64,000 nt of DNA from Leuconostoc holzapfelii (GTDB lineage: Bacteria; Bacillota; Bacilli; Lactobacillales; Lactobacillaceae), in NCBI RefSeq assembly GCF_012396485.1, contig NZ_JAAXPO010000002.1, forward strand, positions 124,001 through 188,000. Reading direction: 5' to 3'. Shown here in pieces: positions 51,560 to 60,630 of the stretch; position 1 is the first letter of the stretch, and the number at the start of each line of letters is the position of its first letter. The notes beneath the pieces were generated by a model that saw only the letters and a list, made by a program, of their open reading frames with translations, did no database searches and was not told the origin of the DNA. A program made the position numbers and the translations under genes.

Positions 51560-52480
51560 CTACTCTCCTAACGCCATGGCAATTTCTAATACAATTTTTT
51601 CAAAACGGGTTTGTAATGAGACATTGGTTTGGCTTAACCGATCATCAGCAAAAATGACGTCACTTGCCCGCACAAGCTGATCCGGTCGATAGTGTTGGGC
51701 TAATGTTTTATATAAGCCCACTAATGTCGGAAAGTGGAGGCGTTCATCAGGTATTTGGCCATAAACAACGGTGTCGCGTGACAATTCATGCAGCCAGGTT
51801 AAAAACAATCGCTGATGTGTCGCCTCTTTTAAAGCGTCCACGAGTTGGCTTTGCACATACACAAACGCTTCTATCCGGCGTTGCATCATCAATTCAAACC
51901 ATTTGAACAAGACTGGTTGCATCGTTTTACGCCATTGGTCGTCTGCTTCAGTATTGGTGGTTAATGCCACTTCTGGTAACAATTGCACGATTTGCGCGCG
52001 TGACCGAATTGTGGGCAACACATCATTGAGATTTTCGGCCAACATAATCATCAATTGCGGGCCTGCCGGTTCTTCAATAAATTTTAAGAGAGCATTCCCA
52101 GATTCAGCCTGCAGTGTTTCGACCGCATCAAAAACAAAGACTTTACGCTGACTTTCTTGGGCCACGGTCACAAATTCTGGCTTTAAGGCCCGAATTTGAT
52201 CCACCTTCCACGTCCGCTTTGTCCCCGTCCCACTCTTAGGTAAACTAGGTTGGGTGATTTTCACGTCGGGATGATCGTCTGCTAAAATGCGAATGGCATG
52301 GCGCGCATCTGCCCCAGTGACCAGCCACGCCAAATAACGCGAAAAAGCCAGCTTTTCAGGCTGGCTTGGGCCAACAAACAAATAGAGGTGGCTCAGTTGA
52401 TTCGTCGCAATTAGTTGTTTAAAATGCGCAATCTGGTTTGGATAGACCTTTTCTGCAATTGTGATAAATTCTGGTGTCAT
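51560..52480 (-). CDS. holB: DNA polymerase III delta' subunit
   Basis: Clamp-loader subunit, 306 aa. The N-terminal AAA+ core is recognisable from QLSHLYLFVGPSQPEKLAFSRYLAW, DHPDVKIT, VDQIRALKPE and the sensor-type NALLKFIEEPAGPQLMIMLAENLNDVLPTIRSRAQ (two segments). The P-loop is degenerate, as usual in delta'. The four-Cys zinc module normally lying between the P-loop and the HPD region is missing: that part is just VTGADARHAIRILADDHPD. Overlaps darA by 1 nt. Confidence 0.92.
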   Translation of the reverse strand: MTPEFITIAEKVYPNQIAHFKQLIATNQLSHLYLFVGPSQPEKLAFSRYLAWLVTGADARHAIRILADDHPDVKITQPSLPKSGTGTKRTWKVDQIRALKPEFVTVAQESQRKVFVFDAVETLQAESGNALLKFIEEPAGPQLMIMLAENLNDVLPTIRSRAQIVQLLPEVALTTNTEADDQWRKTMQPVLFKWFELMMQRRIEAFVYVQSQLVDALKEATHQRLFLTWLHELSRDTVVYGQIPDERLHFPTLVGLYKTLAQHYRPDQLVRASDVIFADDRLSQTNVSLQTRFEKIVLEIAMALGE

Positions 52481-52812
52481 TAAAATTGATGGAATGATTC
52501 GATATTTTGGGTATAAACAGTCGCCCCACCCACTTCGACTTCAATCGGATAAGCACCGATTTGTTCCCCACCCGCATCAAGACTCACAGGTGGCACCATG
52601 AATTGCTTACGCGTCTGAGAAACGCTTTGAATAATATCAAGTGTTGCTTGCACGCGCTCATCTTCAATGGCAATTAAGAAGGTGGTGTTCCCTGAACGCA
52701 AGAAACCACCGGAAGTTGTTAGACGGGTCGCACGAATATTGGCCTTAACAAGCGCGTTACTTAACTTCGTTGCATCTTTATCTTGCACAATCGCTGTCAC
52801 TAATTTCATCAT
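52480..52812 (-). CDS. darA: cyclic-di-AMP receptor DarA/PstA (YaaQ)
   Basis: A 110-aa PII-like protein that binds c-di-AMP. Family motifs: KLVTAIVQDKDATKLSNAL, ATRLTTSGGFLRSGNTTFLI and GGATVYTQNIESFHQF at the C-terminus. Lies between tmk and holB as in most Firmicutes. Its effector partner is unknown. The presence of a KimA-like K+ permease at 10.6-12.4 kb fits a c-di-AMP-controlled potassium circuit. Confidence 0.95.
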   Translation of the reverse strand: MMKLVTAIVQDKDATKLSNALVKANIRATRLTTSGGFLRSGNTTFLIAIEDERVQATLDIIQSVSQTRKQFMVPPVSLDAGGEQIGAYPIEVEVGGATVYTQNIESFHQF

Positions 52813-53459
52813 AATGACTCCTTTCGTGTTGCCATGATCTCAAAGAGTAATGTCCGTGTTGCTGCAATTACTTCTGTTAACGGTTGGGTCGCATCAATTA
52901 TTTTAATTCTATCAGAAAAGTCAGATTGAAGTGATAAATACGTTTCCCGAACTTTTTTGTGGAAGGATAAGTCTTCTTTGTCCAGGCGATCAATTTTGCC
53001 CTGTCGATTGGCCATCACGCGCGCCAAGCCGACTTCAGCCGGTACATCAAAATAAATTGTCAAGTCAGGCATCAAACCATCAATGGCAAATTGGTTGATT
53101 TGCCAGATATTGTCAACACCTAACCCACGGCCACCACCCTGATAAGCCAGTGAACTATCAACATAACGATCAGAAATGACAATTTTTCCCGCAGCTAAAG
53201 CCGGCAGCACCACTGAAACGAGATGTTGGCGTCGCGCTGCGGTATAGAGCAACGCTTCCGTCCGATCATCCATCCCATTGTCTTCTTCTGGCTGTAAAAT
53301 AGCTCGAATGGCTTCCGAAATCGGATTGCCCCCCGGCTCACGTGTTGTGACTAAGTCATCCCCAAGTTGGGGCTTTAATTCGGCAATCAGCGCTTGTAAC
53401 ACACTGGTCTTGCCAGCACCTTCAGGGCCTTCAAAAGTAATAAATAAGGGTTGCGTCAT
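52809..53459 (-). CDS. tmk: thymidylate kinase
   Basis: Converts dTMP to dTDP. 216 aa; P-loop FEGPEGAGKTSVLQAL, DR(Y/H) motif VISDRYVDSSLAYQGGGRG, and LID with VMANRQGKIDRLDKE. Overlaps darA by 4 nt. Together with tdk at 7.4-8.0 kb, it completes thymidine salvage to dTDP. Confidence 0.97.
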   Translation of the reverse strand: MTQPLFITFEGPEGAGKTSVLQALIAELKPQLGDDLVTTREPGGNPISEAIRAILQPEEDNGMDDRTEALLYTAARRQHLVSVVLPALAAGKIVISDRYVDSSLAYQGGGRGLGVDNIWQINQFAIDGLMPDLTIYFDVPAEVGLARVMANRQGKIDRLDKEDLSFHKKVRETYLSLQSDFSDRIKIIDATQPLTEVIAATRTLLFEIMATRKESL

Positions 53460-53504
53460 GTGTTCTACTATCCTTTATGATTGATCATGATCGCGCCAAT
53501 CATC

Positions 53505-53765
53505 TTAAATGCGGTCCGTTTTCAAGACATGCGTTTGCATGTGCCCGACAGTTTTACGCCGGCGTGCTTCACGATATAAGTAATTGAATTTTGCTTTGGT
53601 GAGGGCTGTTTGTGCTTGAATGAGGCGCACATTCACTTGGCCGTCTAGCAAAGCTTCTTCAGAATTTCTGGCAGTGTCCCAATCAATTTTTGCCTTGTCA
53701 ATTTGAAAAACCAGTGCTTGGTCATAAGTTTGTCGCAGATTAACTTTCTTTTTGCCAAATATCAT
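53505..53765 (-). CDS. yaaL: YaaL-like DUF2508 protein
   Basis: An 86-aa, highly charged helical protein ([36 protein letters not shown]). Function unknown. It belongs to the conserved recR-yaaL-tmk neighbourhood and overlaps recR by 4 nt. Slightly longer basic C-terminus than usual. Confidence 0.88.
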   Translation of the reverse strand: MIFGKKKVNLRQTYDQALVFQIDKAKIDWDTARNSEEALLDGQVNVRLIQAQTALTKAKFNYLYREARRRKTVGHMQTHVLKTDRI

Positions 53766-54367
53766 AATTCTGTTCGTCCTTGTACTGCTTTAATCAATGT
53801 TAATTGGTCAGCGTAATCAATATCTGACCCTACCGCTAAGCCATGCGCTAAGCGGGTCACCTTGATACCAGCTGGTTTCAACAATCTTGCCAAATACATC
53901 GCCGTTGCTTCGCCTTCTGCGTTCACATTCGTCCCAACGATGACTTCATCAATCTCTTGATGTTCTGACAAGCGCCGAATGAGGCTGGGTAGATTAATGT
54001 CTTCTGGCCCTGTGCCTGAACTGGGTGAAATAACACCGTTCAAGACATGATACAAGCCGTGATAATCGCGTGTATTTTCCATCGCCATCACATCACGGGC
54101 GTTTTCAACCACAAAAACCGTCGTCTGATCACGCGAAGTATCCTGACAAATCACACATGGATTCATGGTGTTTTCAGTAATATTGCCACACACCTCACAA
54201 AATGTCAGATCGTGTTTCGCAGAGGCCAATGCTTTGGAAAAATCAATCACATCTTCTTCGGCCATGCCGAGCGTATAAAAGGCCAGCCGTGTGGCCGTCT
54301 TTTGACCAATTCCGGGGAGCTTGGTATAACTCGCGATTAATTTTGCAATTGGTTCTGGATATTCCAT
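53762..54367 (-). CDS. recR: recombination mediator RecR
   Basis: RecR acts with RecO and RecF to load RecA on gapped DNA. 201 aa: helix-hairpin-helix [15 protein letters not shown], an intact Cys4 zinc finger ([21 protein letters not shown]), and a Toprim domain with [14 protein letters not shown] and [20 protein letters not shown]. It follows dnaX with a 36-nt gap; the ybaB/ebfC gene usually placed here is absent. Confidence 0.97.
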   Translation of the reverse strand: MEYPEPIAKLIASYTKLPGIGQKTATRLAFYTLGMAEEDVIDFSKALASAKHDLTFCEVCGNITENTMNPCVICQDTSRDQTTVFVVENARDVMAMENTRDYHGLYHVLNGVISPSSGTGPEDINLPSLIRRLSEHQEIDEVIVGTNVNAEGEATAMYLARLLKPAGIKVTRLAHGLAVGSDIDYADQLTLIKAVQGRTEL

Positions 54368-54403
54368 TATGGTACCAGGCTATCTCAGCCAACCCTTTCT
54401 CTA

Positions 54404-56176
54404 TTAATCAACTACCTGTACAATCGCTTCGCCAAACATTTTCTTCGCTTCTGTCACAATCTCAGGTTCCAATGTTTGGGCTTGAACGGGCGCATCTGTT
54501 GTCACCGCTTGGGTTGTCGTTGGGCTCACACGAGGTATATCAACCAAATTCAACGGCGTCGTGGCCCCTGATTTTAACTGGGCCACATAGTCTGCGCGAT
54601 CTTGCTGCCAGTTATCTTGTGTGATCAAAACCATTTCAGTCGGTAATTGCTGACCAGCAAGCGCAGCGCGTAACTGTGTCTGTAGCGTCGCATCATCTAA
54701 TGCTTGCGCTAATAATGTTGGAAAATCAAGCGCTAAAACAAGCCCCTCGTCACTCGCAGCAACTGGTTCAGCAATGGTCAACATCGCTTGTTGCGCGACA
54801 TCAAATTGACTAATCAGCTCACGCCATGTGGCTTTCACGCGGCTGAGCGCTTCACGTTTAGCCTTTTGCAAGACGGCAAAGACTGCTGACTGCCCTGTTC
54901 GTGCCCATAATTGCGTGGTTTCACTCGCTGGGGCTTTGGCAGCCATATCTTGTTCTGCGACCCCCGATTCTGCTATTGGTGGTAGCGGATCAATTGCTGG
55001 TACTTGAGGTGCCACCTCAGGGACAACTGATTGTGCTGGTGTTGGCGCTTGTTTACTTGGTGTTGTTTCCGGCAGTGATTGCTTGGCTTGCGTCATCACC
55101 GCTGGCGGCAAAGGTGCTGTTGCAGTTTGTGTCACCGTCATACTCAGTTTGACGGTCAACAATTCCAGATAAATATCACTTTGCATCGTCTGCATTAATT
55201 GCTTTTGGATATCATCCAAAACAACCATCATCGCTTGAATGCGGGCTGTTGGTAACTGTTGTGCTAAAACCTGCAAATCCGACAGCGCGATCGCCGTCTT
55301 AATTAGATCTGGTGCCACATCAGCTAGCATCACATCTCGGAGCAACCCTAAAACATCCACAACAAAACGCTGCGGATCTTTACCAGCAATTAAGATATCA
55401 TGTAAAACTGATAAACCTTGTGGCGTGTTACCTTGGCTTACTGACGTCACATAAGTCATTAATTGTGTGGTTGTCGTTGACCCAGTCACTTGTCGTGCAT
55501 TATCTACGGTCACGCGATCCGTGCCGTAAGCCAATACTTGATCCAAAATTGACAAGGCATCACGCATGCCCCCTTCCGCAACATTGGCAATGATGCGCAA
55601 TGCATCCACATCATAAGCCACCTCACGCGCTTGTAAAATATCGGATAACCGTGTTTGAATGGCCTCGGTATCAATGCGTTTAAATTCAAAGCGCTGTGTG
55701 CGTGACAAAATTGTGACGGGTACTTTTTGCGGTTCTGTCGTCGCCAAAATAAATTTCACGTTGGCTGGTGGTTCTTCTAATGTTTTCAGGAGGGCATTAA
55801 AGGCACTGTTTGACAACATATGCACTTCATCAATGATATAAATTTTATATTTTGCCGCAATGGGCGCATAATCTACATTGGCTAAAATATCACGCATGTC
55901 TTCAACGCGACTATTTGAGGCCGCATCGAATTCAACGATGTCTGGGATTTGCGCATCGTCCGTTTGTGGATCAATGCCATTGACTTCACGGGCAAATATT
56001 TTAGCCGCTGACGTCTTTCCTGTCCCGCGTGGACCTGAAAAAAGGTAGGCATGCCCCGTCTGCTCAGTTGCAATGGCATTTTTAAGTGTCTGTGTGATCA
56101 CTTCTTGCCCAATCATGTCATCAAATGTTCGTGGTCGATAAACCCGATATAATGCTTGATATGCCACTGTGACCAC
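54404..56176 (-). CDS. dnaX: DNA polymerase III gamma/tau subunit
   Basis: Clamp-loader ATPase, 590 aa. Walker A FSGPRGTGKTSAAKIFA, Walker B IYIIDEVHMLSNSAFNALLKTLEE, sensor LATTEPQKVPVTILSRTQRF. The zinc module that normally follows the P-loop (a CxxxxxxxxCxxCxxC pattern) is gone: the sequence runs AREVNGIDPQTDDAQIPDIV straight into EFDAASNSRVEDMR. The C-terminal 230 residues form a tau-like Pro/Ala/Gln linker and a last domain. Good ribosome site. Downstream of the SRP RNA gene. Confidence 0.95.
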   Translation of the reverse strand: MVTVAYQALYRVYRPRTFDDMIGQEVITQTLKNAIATEQTGHAYLFSGPRGTGKTSAAKIFAREVNGIDPQTDDAQIPDIVEFDAASNSRVEDMRDILANVDYAPIAAKYKIYIIDEVHMLSNSAFNALLKTLEEPPANVKFILATTEPQKVPVTILSRTQRFEFKRIDTEAIQTRLSDILQAREVAYDVDALRIIANVAEGGMRDALSILDQVLAYGTDRVTVDNARQVTGSTTTTQLMTYVTSVSQGNTPQGLSVLHDILIAGKDPQRFVVDVLGLLRDVMLADVAPDLIKTAIALSDLQVLAQQLPTARIQAMMVVLDDIQKQLMQTMQSDIYLELLTVKLSMTVTQTATAPLPPAVMTQAKQSLPETTPSKQAPTPAQSVVPEVAPQVPAIDPLPPIAESGVAEQDMAAKAPASETTQLWARTGQSAVFAVLQKAKREALSRVKATWRELISQFDVAQQAMLTIAEPVAASDEGLVLALDFPTLLAQALDDATLQTQLRAALAGQQLPTEMVLITQDNWQQDRADYVAQLKSGATTPLNLVDIPRVSPTTTQAVTTDAPVQAQTLEPEIVTEAKKMFGEAIVQVVD

Positions 56177-56217
56177 CTCCTTATGCCTTGCCGCTTTGCA
56201 AACGCATCGCGACTTAC

Positions 56218-56242
56218 AAAAAAAGACCGCTACGCGGTCAAT
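56218..56242 (-). terminator. terminator of the SRP RNA gene
   Basis: Stem GACCGC / GCGGTC followed by a T-run on the minus strand. Confidence 0.88.
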
Positions 56243-56324
56243 ATGTACACAAGCACAACACCGAACAACCTTAGGGCTGCTACATTCCTGTCCTGACCCG
56301 GTTCGAGAGCCGACGCTTGCCTGC
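56243..56324 (-). ncRNA. ffs: signal recognition particle RNA (4.5S/short type)
   Basis: The conserved apical helix 8 motif GGTCAGGACAGGAATGTAGCAGCC is present (positions about 56306-56283 on the minus strand, given in part here), with a closing stem formed by GCAAGC near the 5' end and GCTTGTG near the 3' end. The length of about 80-90 nt is the short bacterial form without an Alu domain. Lies between the HD-protein and dnaX genes, the usual Lactobacillales location. Ends are approximate. Confidence 0.9.
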
Positions 56325-56351
56325 TTTATTATTATATCTAATTTTTAGGCT

Positions 56352-56870
56352 TTAAGCAAATACTTCAGCGACTTTTTGCGTTAGCTTGGCCTGCCATTTA
56401 AAGTATGTGAGATAGGCTTTGGGAATCATATACTCATTGACCGCAGCAAAATCATCGACCAAAGAAACAATCCAACTCTCACGGTATTTTGGTAAGGCAA
56501 TCGTAGCACCAAACATGTGCTTGACGATAATATCTGCTTCTTTGTCACTGATATGCGTGATTTTTTGCGCATTTTGTAACGCAATGCGTGGGTGCACATA
56601 GGCATGTGACCCCTCTTCAAACTTCGTCACGCGCCAATCGTAATAGAAAAGGTCATGTAACAAGCCCGCCCGCGCTGTGGCTGTGGCATCCGCCCCAATT
56701 TTTTTGGCAATAATATAAGATTGATAAGATACGGAAATGGAATGCCGTAAACGATTTGAAAAATGGTGTTGCGTATATTGTGCTAATTGTTGGACTTCGT
56801 CGTGTTGTAATAAATCATCAACAATCGTTAAATACTCTTGGTCAAGACGCCAAGCATTTGGATTTTGCAT
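56352..56870 (-). CDS. HD-domain hydrolase
   Basis: A 172-aa HD-superfamily protein. Metal ligands: RHSISVSYQSYIIA (His), ARAGLLHDLFYYDW (HD), and a later conserved HVKHMFGATIALP-like stretch read here as IIVKHMFGATIALPKY with the last ligand in LVDDFAAV. It may hydrolyse nucleotides or phosphate esters; the substrate is unknown. Common next to tadA and dnaX in lactic acid bacteria. Confidence 0.88.
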   Translation of the reverse strand: MQNPNAWRLDQEYLTIVDDLLQHDEVQQLAQYTQHHFSNRLRHSISVSYQSYIIAKKIGADATATARAGLLHDLFYYDWRVTKFEEGSHAYVHPRIALQNAQKITHISDKEADIIVKHMFGATIALPKYRESWIVSLVDDFAAVNEYMIPKAYLTYFKWQAKLTQKVAEVFA

Positions 56871-56940
56871 GTAGTTTTGCCTCTTTAAATAAGTCTGATG
56901 CCATTATACTACGAATTTTTTAAAAAGTGCATGACATTGC

Positions 56941-57441
56941 TCAGACAGATTTGTTGCGTTTCCGTTGCGCCCGAATTTTCCCAAAGAAATCTTGGAGCAG
57001 TGCGCCACCTTCATCACCGCGTACGTGCGGGTAAACGATGACACGGTGATTTAAACGGTCATCTTCTAGTAATTGATAGAGCGAACGGGTCGCTCCACCT
57101 TTGGCGTCATCGGCACCGTAATAAACGACTGGAACACGCGCATTGATAATCGCACCCGCACACATAATACAGGGTTCTAGCGTCACAAAAAGCGCTGTTT
57201 CTTCCAGACGCCAAGACTGCAACGCATCATTCGCCGCTTCAATGGCCAATAACTCAGCATGTGCCGTTGCCAACTGATGGGCTTCACGATGGTTATGTGC
57301 CCGCGCCACAATCTGATTATCTTTCACAATCACGGCACCGATCGGCACTTCGCCTTCAACGGCAGCCAGTTTGGCCTCATTTAGTGCCACCTGCATAAAA
57401 TAATCAATTTGTGCTTCACTAAATGTTGGTACTTGGCTCAT
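56941..57441 (-). CDS. tadA: tRNA adenosine(34) deaminase TadA
   Basis: Deaminates A34 to inosine in tRNA-Arg(ACG). About 166 aa from ATG 57441, with GGAG upstream. Catalytic motifs: HAELLAIEAANDAL (HAE) and VTLEPCIMCAGAIINARV (PCxxC), giving the zinc site. The N-terminus VPIGAVIVKDNQIVARAHNH is typical. Overlaps the RsmC-like gene by 23 nt. Confidence 0.96.
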   Translation of the reverse strand: MSQVPTFSEAQIDYFMQVALNEAKLAAVEGEVPIGAVIVKDNQIVARAHNHREAHQLATAHAELLAIEAANDALQSWRLEETALFVTLEPCIMCAGAIINARVPVVYYGADDAKGGATRSLYQLLEDDRLNHRVIVYPHVRGDEGGALLQDFFGKIRAQRKRNKSV

Positions 57442-58060
57442 AAGTGCTCTCCAAAATATAATAACCCTTGTTTTTTGCAATCACCTTGGCATTACCAAAC
57501 ACAGCCGCCATATTTTTTTGAGCAGAGGGCGCGCCTTGCTTTTTTTGCAACACAGCAATGAGTTTTCCACCTGGTAACAGGTATTGCACTGCTTCTTGTA
57601 GCATCGCCGTCACCACTTCTTTCCCAGCACGAATGGGTGGATTGGTTAAAATCAGAGCGTATTTGTCAGTCACTTGTTGATAAATATCAGATTGAAAGAC
57701 TGACACCAACTGTGCTACGCCATTTGTCGCCGCATTTTGCTGCGCCAAAGCCAAAGCACGTTCGTTGACATCAACCATATCCACCTGGCGTTGAAATTTT
57801 TTGGCAATGGCGATGCCGACTGGGCCATAGCCAGTGCCAAGATCCAATACTTTACCTTGCGTTAAGGTTGTTTTTTCCAATGCATCAAGCATCGTGCGCG
57901 TGCCAAAATCAACAGTTGATTTTGAAAAGACCCCACTATCGGTTGTAAAGTGTAGGGTATTGCCCAGCAGCTCAAAATCAAAGTTTTGGAAATGATGCTC
58001 AGAGTTTGGGTTGGCAGTAAAATACATTTCACCGCCAATTTTTTCATTTGGTGTGGTCAT
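57419..58060 (-). CDS. class I SAM-dependent methyltransferase (RsmC-like)
   Basis: A 213-aa rRNA methyltransferase-like protein. SAM motif VLDLGTGYGPVGIAIAKK, acidic loop DMVDVNERAL, and catalytic NPP in LILTNPPIRAGKE. It resembles the C-terminal half of RsmC, which modifies 16S rRNA. It begins about 90 nt after the rplL terminator and overlaps tadA. Confidence 0.9.
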   Translation of the reverse strand: MTTPNEKIGGEMYFTANPNSEHHFQNFDFELLGNTLHFTTDSGVFSKSTVDFGTRTMLDALEKTTLTQGKVLDLGTGYGPVGIAIAKKFQRQVDMVDVNERALALAQQNAATNGVAQLVSVFQSDIYQQVTDKYALILTNPPIRAGKEVVTAMLQEAVQYLLPGGKLIAVLQKKQGAPSAQKNMAAVFGNAKVIAKNKGYYILESTYEPSTNI

Positions 58061-58082
58061 AACGACTCCTTATGTTTATGTA

Positions 58083-58112
58083 CAAAAAAAGAAGTACCGA
58101 AGCACCTCTTTT
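58083..58112 (-). terminator. terminator of rplJL
   Basis: Stem AAGAGGTGC / GTACTTCTT closed by a TTCG tetraloop with G-U pairs, followed by a T-run on the minus strand. Confidence 0.85.
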
Positions 58113-58180
58113 AATATTACGAATCATATCCCCCACCGGTTGGTATGAGGATAACTCATCCGTTATTTCATTAAATGAAA

Positions 58181-58546
58181 TTACTTCAAAGTTACTGATG
58201 CGCCAGTTTCTTCCAAAGCTGCCTTCAATTCGTTAGCGGCTGCTTCGTCAAGACCTTCCTTAACGATTGAAGGTGCGTTGTCAACTAAGTCCTTAGCTTC
58301 CTTCAAACCAAGACCAGTTGCTTCACGAACTGCCTTGATAACCTTAACCTTAGCAGAACCTGCTGAAGTCAATTCTACGTCGAAGTCTGTCTTTGCTGCG
58401 GCTGCGCCGTCAGCTGCACCAGCTGCTGCTACAGGAGCTGCTGCTGAAACGTTAAATTCTTCTTCGATTGCTGAAACCAAGTCAGCCAAATCCAAGATTG
58501 TTGCATCCTTCAATGATGCGATAATCGCGTCTTTATCAAAAGCCAT
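58181..58546 (-). CDS. rplL: 50S ribosomal protein L7/L12
   Basis: 121-aa stalk protein that recruits translation GTPases. N-terminal dimer domain, an Ala-rich hinge ([16 protein letters not shown]), and the C-terminal domain with [25 protein letters not shown]. Start ATG 58546 with GGAGG 8 nt away. Follows rplJ by about 57 nt. Confidence 0.97.
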   Translation of the reverse strand: MAFDKDAIIASLKDATILDLADLVSAIEEEFNVSAAAPVAAAGAADGAAAAKTDFDVELTSAGSAKVKVIKAVREATGLGLKEAKDLVDNAPSIVKEGLDEAAANELKAALEETGASVTLK

Positions 58547-58602
58547 GATTAAATCCTCCAAATTTTTTGTTTGATGTTGTAATGGTTATAAATTGTTGCT
58601 GA

Positions 58603-59178
58603 TTATTCAGCAGATGGTGCTTCTTCGGCTGCAGCTTCCGCAACTGGTGCTTCTTCAGCAGCAGGTGCAGCAACTTCGCCGCCTTCTTCTTCCAACTTCT
58701 CTTGCACAGCCTTAATAGCATATGCAAATGAACGGATTGAGAATTGGAATTCGGCCATCAATTGACCAAGCAAACCTTCGCGTGATGGCAAAGATGCATA
58801 CTTGTTGATGTCGTCCAAGTTAGCGATGTTGCCGTCGACAACACCACCCTTGATTTCCAACTTTTCGTTGGCGTCAGCAAACTTCTTCAAAATACGTGAT
58901 GGGGCAATAGCATCATCACTTGAGAAGGCAACGGCTGAAGGACCAACAAAGATGTCGTTCAATTCAGCAAAACCAGCTTTTTCAGCAGCACGTGTCAAAA
59001 TCTTGTTTTTGATCACTTCAAGGGCTACACCTTCTTCACGCAATTGGTGACGTAATTCTGTCGATTGCGCAACTGTCAATCCACGAGAATCGACCACAAC
59101 TACAGAAGCAGCGTTCTTGAATTGTTCAGCAACTTCTTCAACTTTTTGTGCCTTAAGCGCAATAGCTTTTTCACTCAT
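58603..59178 (-). CDS. rplJ: 50S ribosomal protein L10
   Basis: Anchors the L7/L12 stalk. About 191 aa from ATG 59178, with SVVVVDSRGLTVAQSTELRHQL and GPSAVAFSSDDAIAPSRIL typical. The C-terminus carries an acidic Ala/Glu/Pro tail (about 25 residues), longer than in Bacillus. A leader RNA upstream gives feedback control by L10(L12). Confidence 0.96.
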   Translation of the reverse strand: MSEKAIALKAQKVEEVAEQFKNAASVVVVDSRGLTVAQSTELRHQLREEGVALEVIKNKILTRAAEKAGFAELNDIFVGPSAVAFSSDDAIAPSRILKKFADANEKLEIKGGVVDGNIANLDDINKYASLPSREGLLGQLMAEFQFSIRSFAYAIKAVQEKLEEEGGEVAAPAAEEAPVAEAAAEEAPSAE

Positions 59179-59210
59179 GATATGTGATTCTCCTTCCTTA
59201 ATATTATTTT

Positions 59211-59315
59211 GCAAAAGAAATCCCGTGCACCAAAAGACGCACGGGAAAAGTTTTTAAACTTCCTCGGCAGGCTATTAAGGTACACGTACCACCTGAGTCT
59301 TAGGCAAAATGATTT
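59211..59315 (-). promoter_or_regulatory. L10 ribosomal protein leader
   Basis: 5' leader with the characteristic AATAGCCTGCCGAGG stretch (about 59277-59263) of L10 leaders, and a downstream terminator-like hairpin TCCCGTGC / GCACGGGA (59221-59246) followed by TTTCTTTT. Matches known attenuation by L10(L12)4. Confidence 0.88.
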
Positions 59316-59329
59316 AATTCACTTAAATG

Positions 59330-59358
59330 ATTATATCAAACATTGTTGATATCGTCAA
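59330..59358 (-). promoter_or_regulatory. rplJL promoter
   Basis: Minus strand: -35 TTGACG (59358-59353), 17-bp spacer, -10 TATAAT (59335-59330). Confidence 0.88.
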
Positions 59359-59361
59359 ATC

Positions 59362-60054
59362 TTACAATGTGTTCAAGTCCAATGTCACTGATGGGCTGAA
59401 TGTTGAGGCGATTGATACGTGTTGTACGTATGTTCCCTTAACAGCAGCTGGACGAGCCTTCAAAACAGTTTCAGCAATTGTCTTGATGTTTTCAGCCAAC
59501 TTACCATCTTCAAATGATACACGACCAACAGGCACAGCAACGTTACCGTCACGGTCTGTACGGTAGGTTACTTGACCACCCTTGGCATCTGAAACAGCCT
59601 TAGTTACGTCCATTGTTACCGTACCAGTCTTAGGGTTTGGCATCAAGCCCTTAGGTCCCAATACACGGGCAACACGACCAACTTGCGCCATCATGTCAGG
59701 TGTTGCAATGGCTGTATCAAAGTCCAACCAACCACCTTGGATTTGCGCAACCAAGTCAGCAGCACCAACAACATCGGCACCAGCAGCTTCCGCTTCCTTA
59801 GCCTTGTCGCCTTGTGCAAAGACGATAACCTTCTTGTCTTTACCTGTACCGTTTGGCAACACAACCGCCCCACGTAATTGTTGGTCGGCTTGACGTGTGT
59901 CAACGTTCAAGTTGAAGACAACTTCAACTGATGCGTCAAAGTTTGAGTAATCGATTTCCTTAACCAATGCAACGGCATCGTTCAAGGCGTAGTTCTTTTC
60001 AGCTTCAACCTTTGCTAAGGCTGCAGCATACTTCTTACCATGCTTTTGAGTCAT
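59362..60054 (-). CDS. rplA: 50S ribosomal protein L1
   Basis: 230-aa L1 of the mobile ribosomal stalk, with [38 protein letters not shown] and [17 protein letters not shown]. Overlaps rplK by 1 nt. Its stop lies next to the rplJL promoter. Confidence 0.97.
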   Translation of the reverse strand: MTQKHGKKYAAALAKVEAEKNYALNDAVALVKEIDYSNFDASVEVVFNLNVDTRQADQQLRGAVVLPNGTGKDKKVIVFAQGDKAKEAEAAGADVVGAADLVAQIQGGWLDFDTAIATPDMMAQVGRVARVLGPKGLMPNPKTGTVTMDVTKAVSDAKGGQVTYRTDRDGNVAVPVGRVSFEDGKLAENIKTIAETVLKARPAAVKGTYVQHVSIASTFSPSVTLDLNTL

Positions 60055-60518
60055 TATTCTGCGTCCTCCTTGATTGCTGTACCTTCAACAGTCAAGTCAA
60101 CACCATCAACAGTCACACCCATTGAACGTGCTGTACCTTCGATCATACGCATCGCAGCTGTCAAGTCGTTGGCGTTCAAGTCAGCCATCTTGTTTTCAGC
60201 AATTGCACGGATTTGATCCAAAGTAACGTTTCCGACCTTCTTAGTGTTAGGTTCACCTGAACCCTTACCAACGATCTTACGCAATTGATCCGCAGCAGGT
60301 GGTGTCTTTGTAACGAATTCGAATGAACGGTCATCAAAAACAGAGATTTCAACCGGAATGATTGAACCTGCTTGGTCTGCAGTACGCGCGTTAAATTCCT
60401 TTGTGAATTGCGCGATGTTAATGCCGGCTTGTCCCAAAGCTGGACCAACAGGTGGTGCTGGTGTTGCTTTAGCAGCGGCGATTTGTAGCTTAACTACTTG
60501 TGTAACTTTTTTAGCCAC
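60054..60518 (-). CDS. rplK: 50S ribosomal protein L11
   Basis: Binds the GTPase-associated centre of 23S rRNA. The start is a GTG at 60518 behind AGGAGG. Motifs: [55 protein letters not shown] and [12 protein letters not shown]. About 154 aa, with a short acidic C-terminal extension compared with the usual 141 aa. Confidence 0.96.
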   Translation of the reverse strand: MAKKVTQVVKLQIAAAKATPAPPVGPALGQAGINIAQFTKEFNARTADQAGSIIPVEISVFDDRSFEFVTKTPPAADQLRKIVGKGSGEPNTKKVGNVTLDQIRAIAENKMADLNANDLTAAMRMIEGTARSMGVTVDGVDLTVEGTAIKEDAE

Positions 60519-60592
60519 GATTTTTTCCTCCTCGTGTTGTGGTAGACGTAGCTTGAGTGCTACTCCCACGTATGCCGATGGCATACCAATAC

Positions 60593-60621
60593 ATTATATT
60601 AAAAAATAGTGCAAATTGCAA
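60593..60621 (-). promoter_or_regulatory. rplKA promoter
   Basis: Minus strand: -35 TTGCAA (60621-60616), 17-bp spacer, -10 TATAAT (60598-60593). The following leader of about 65 nt contains GTGGGAG, which may be part of an L1 target. Confidence 0.85.
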
Positions 60622-60630
60622 TACTTTTCT

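Noticed and set aside
58278-59050. Open frames opposite rplL and rplJ
   Set aside because: Antisense shadows of Ala-rich ribosomal genes; no ribosome sites.
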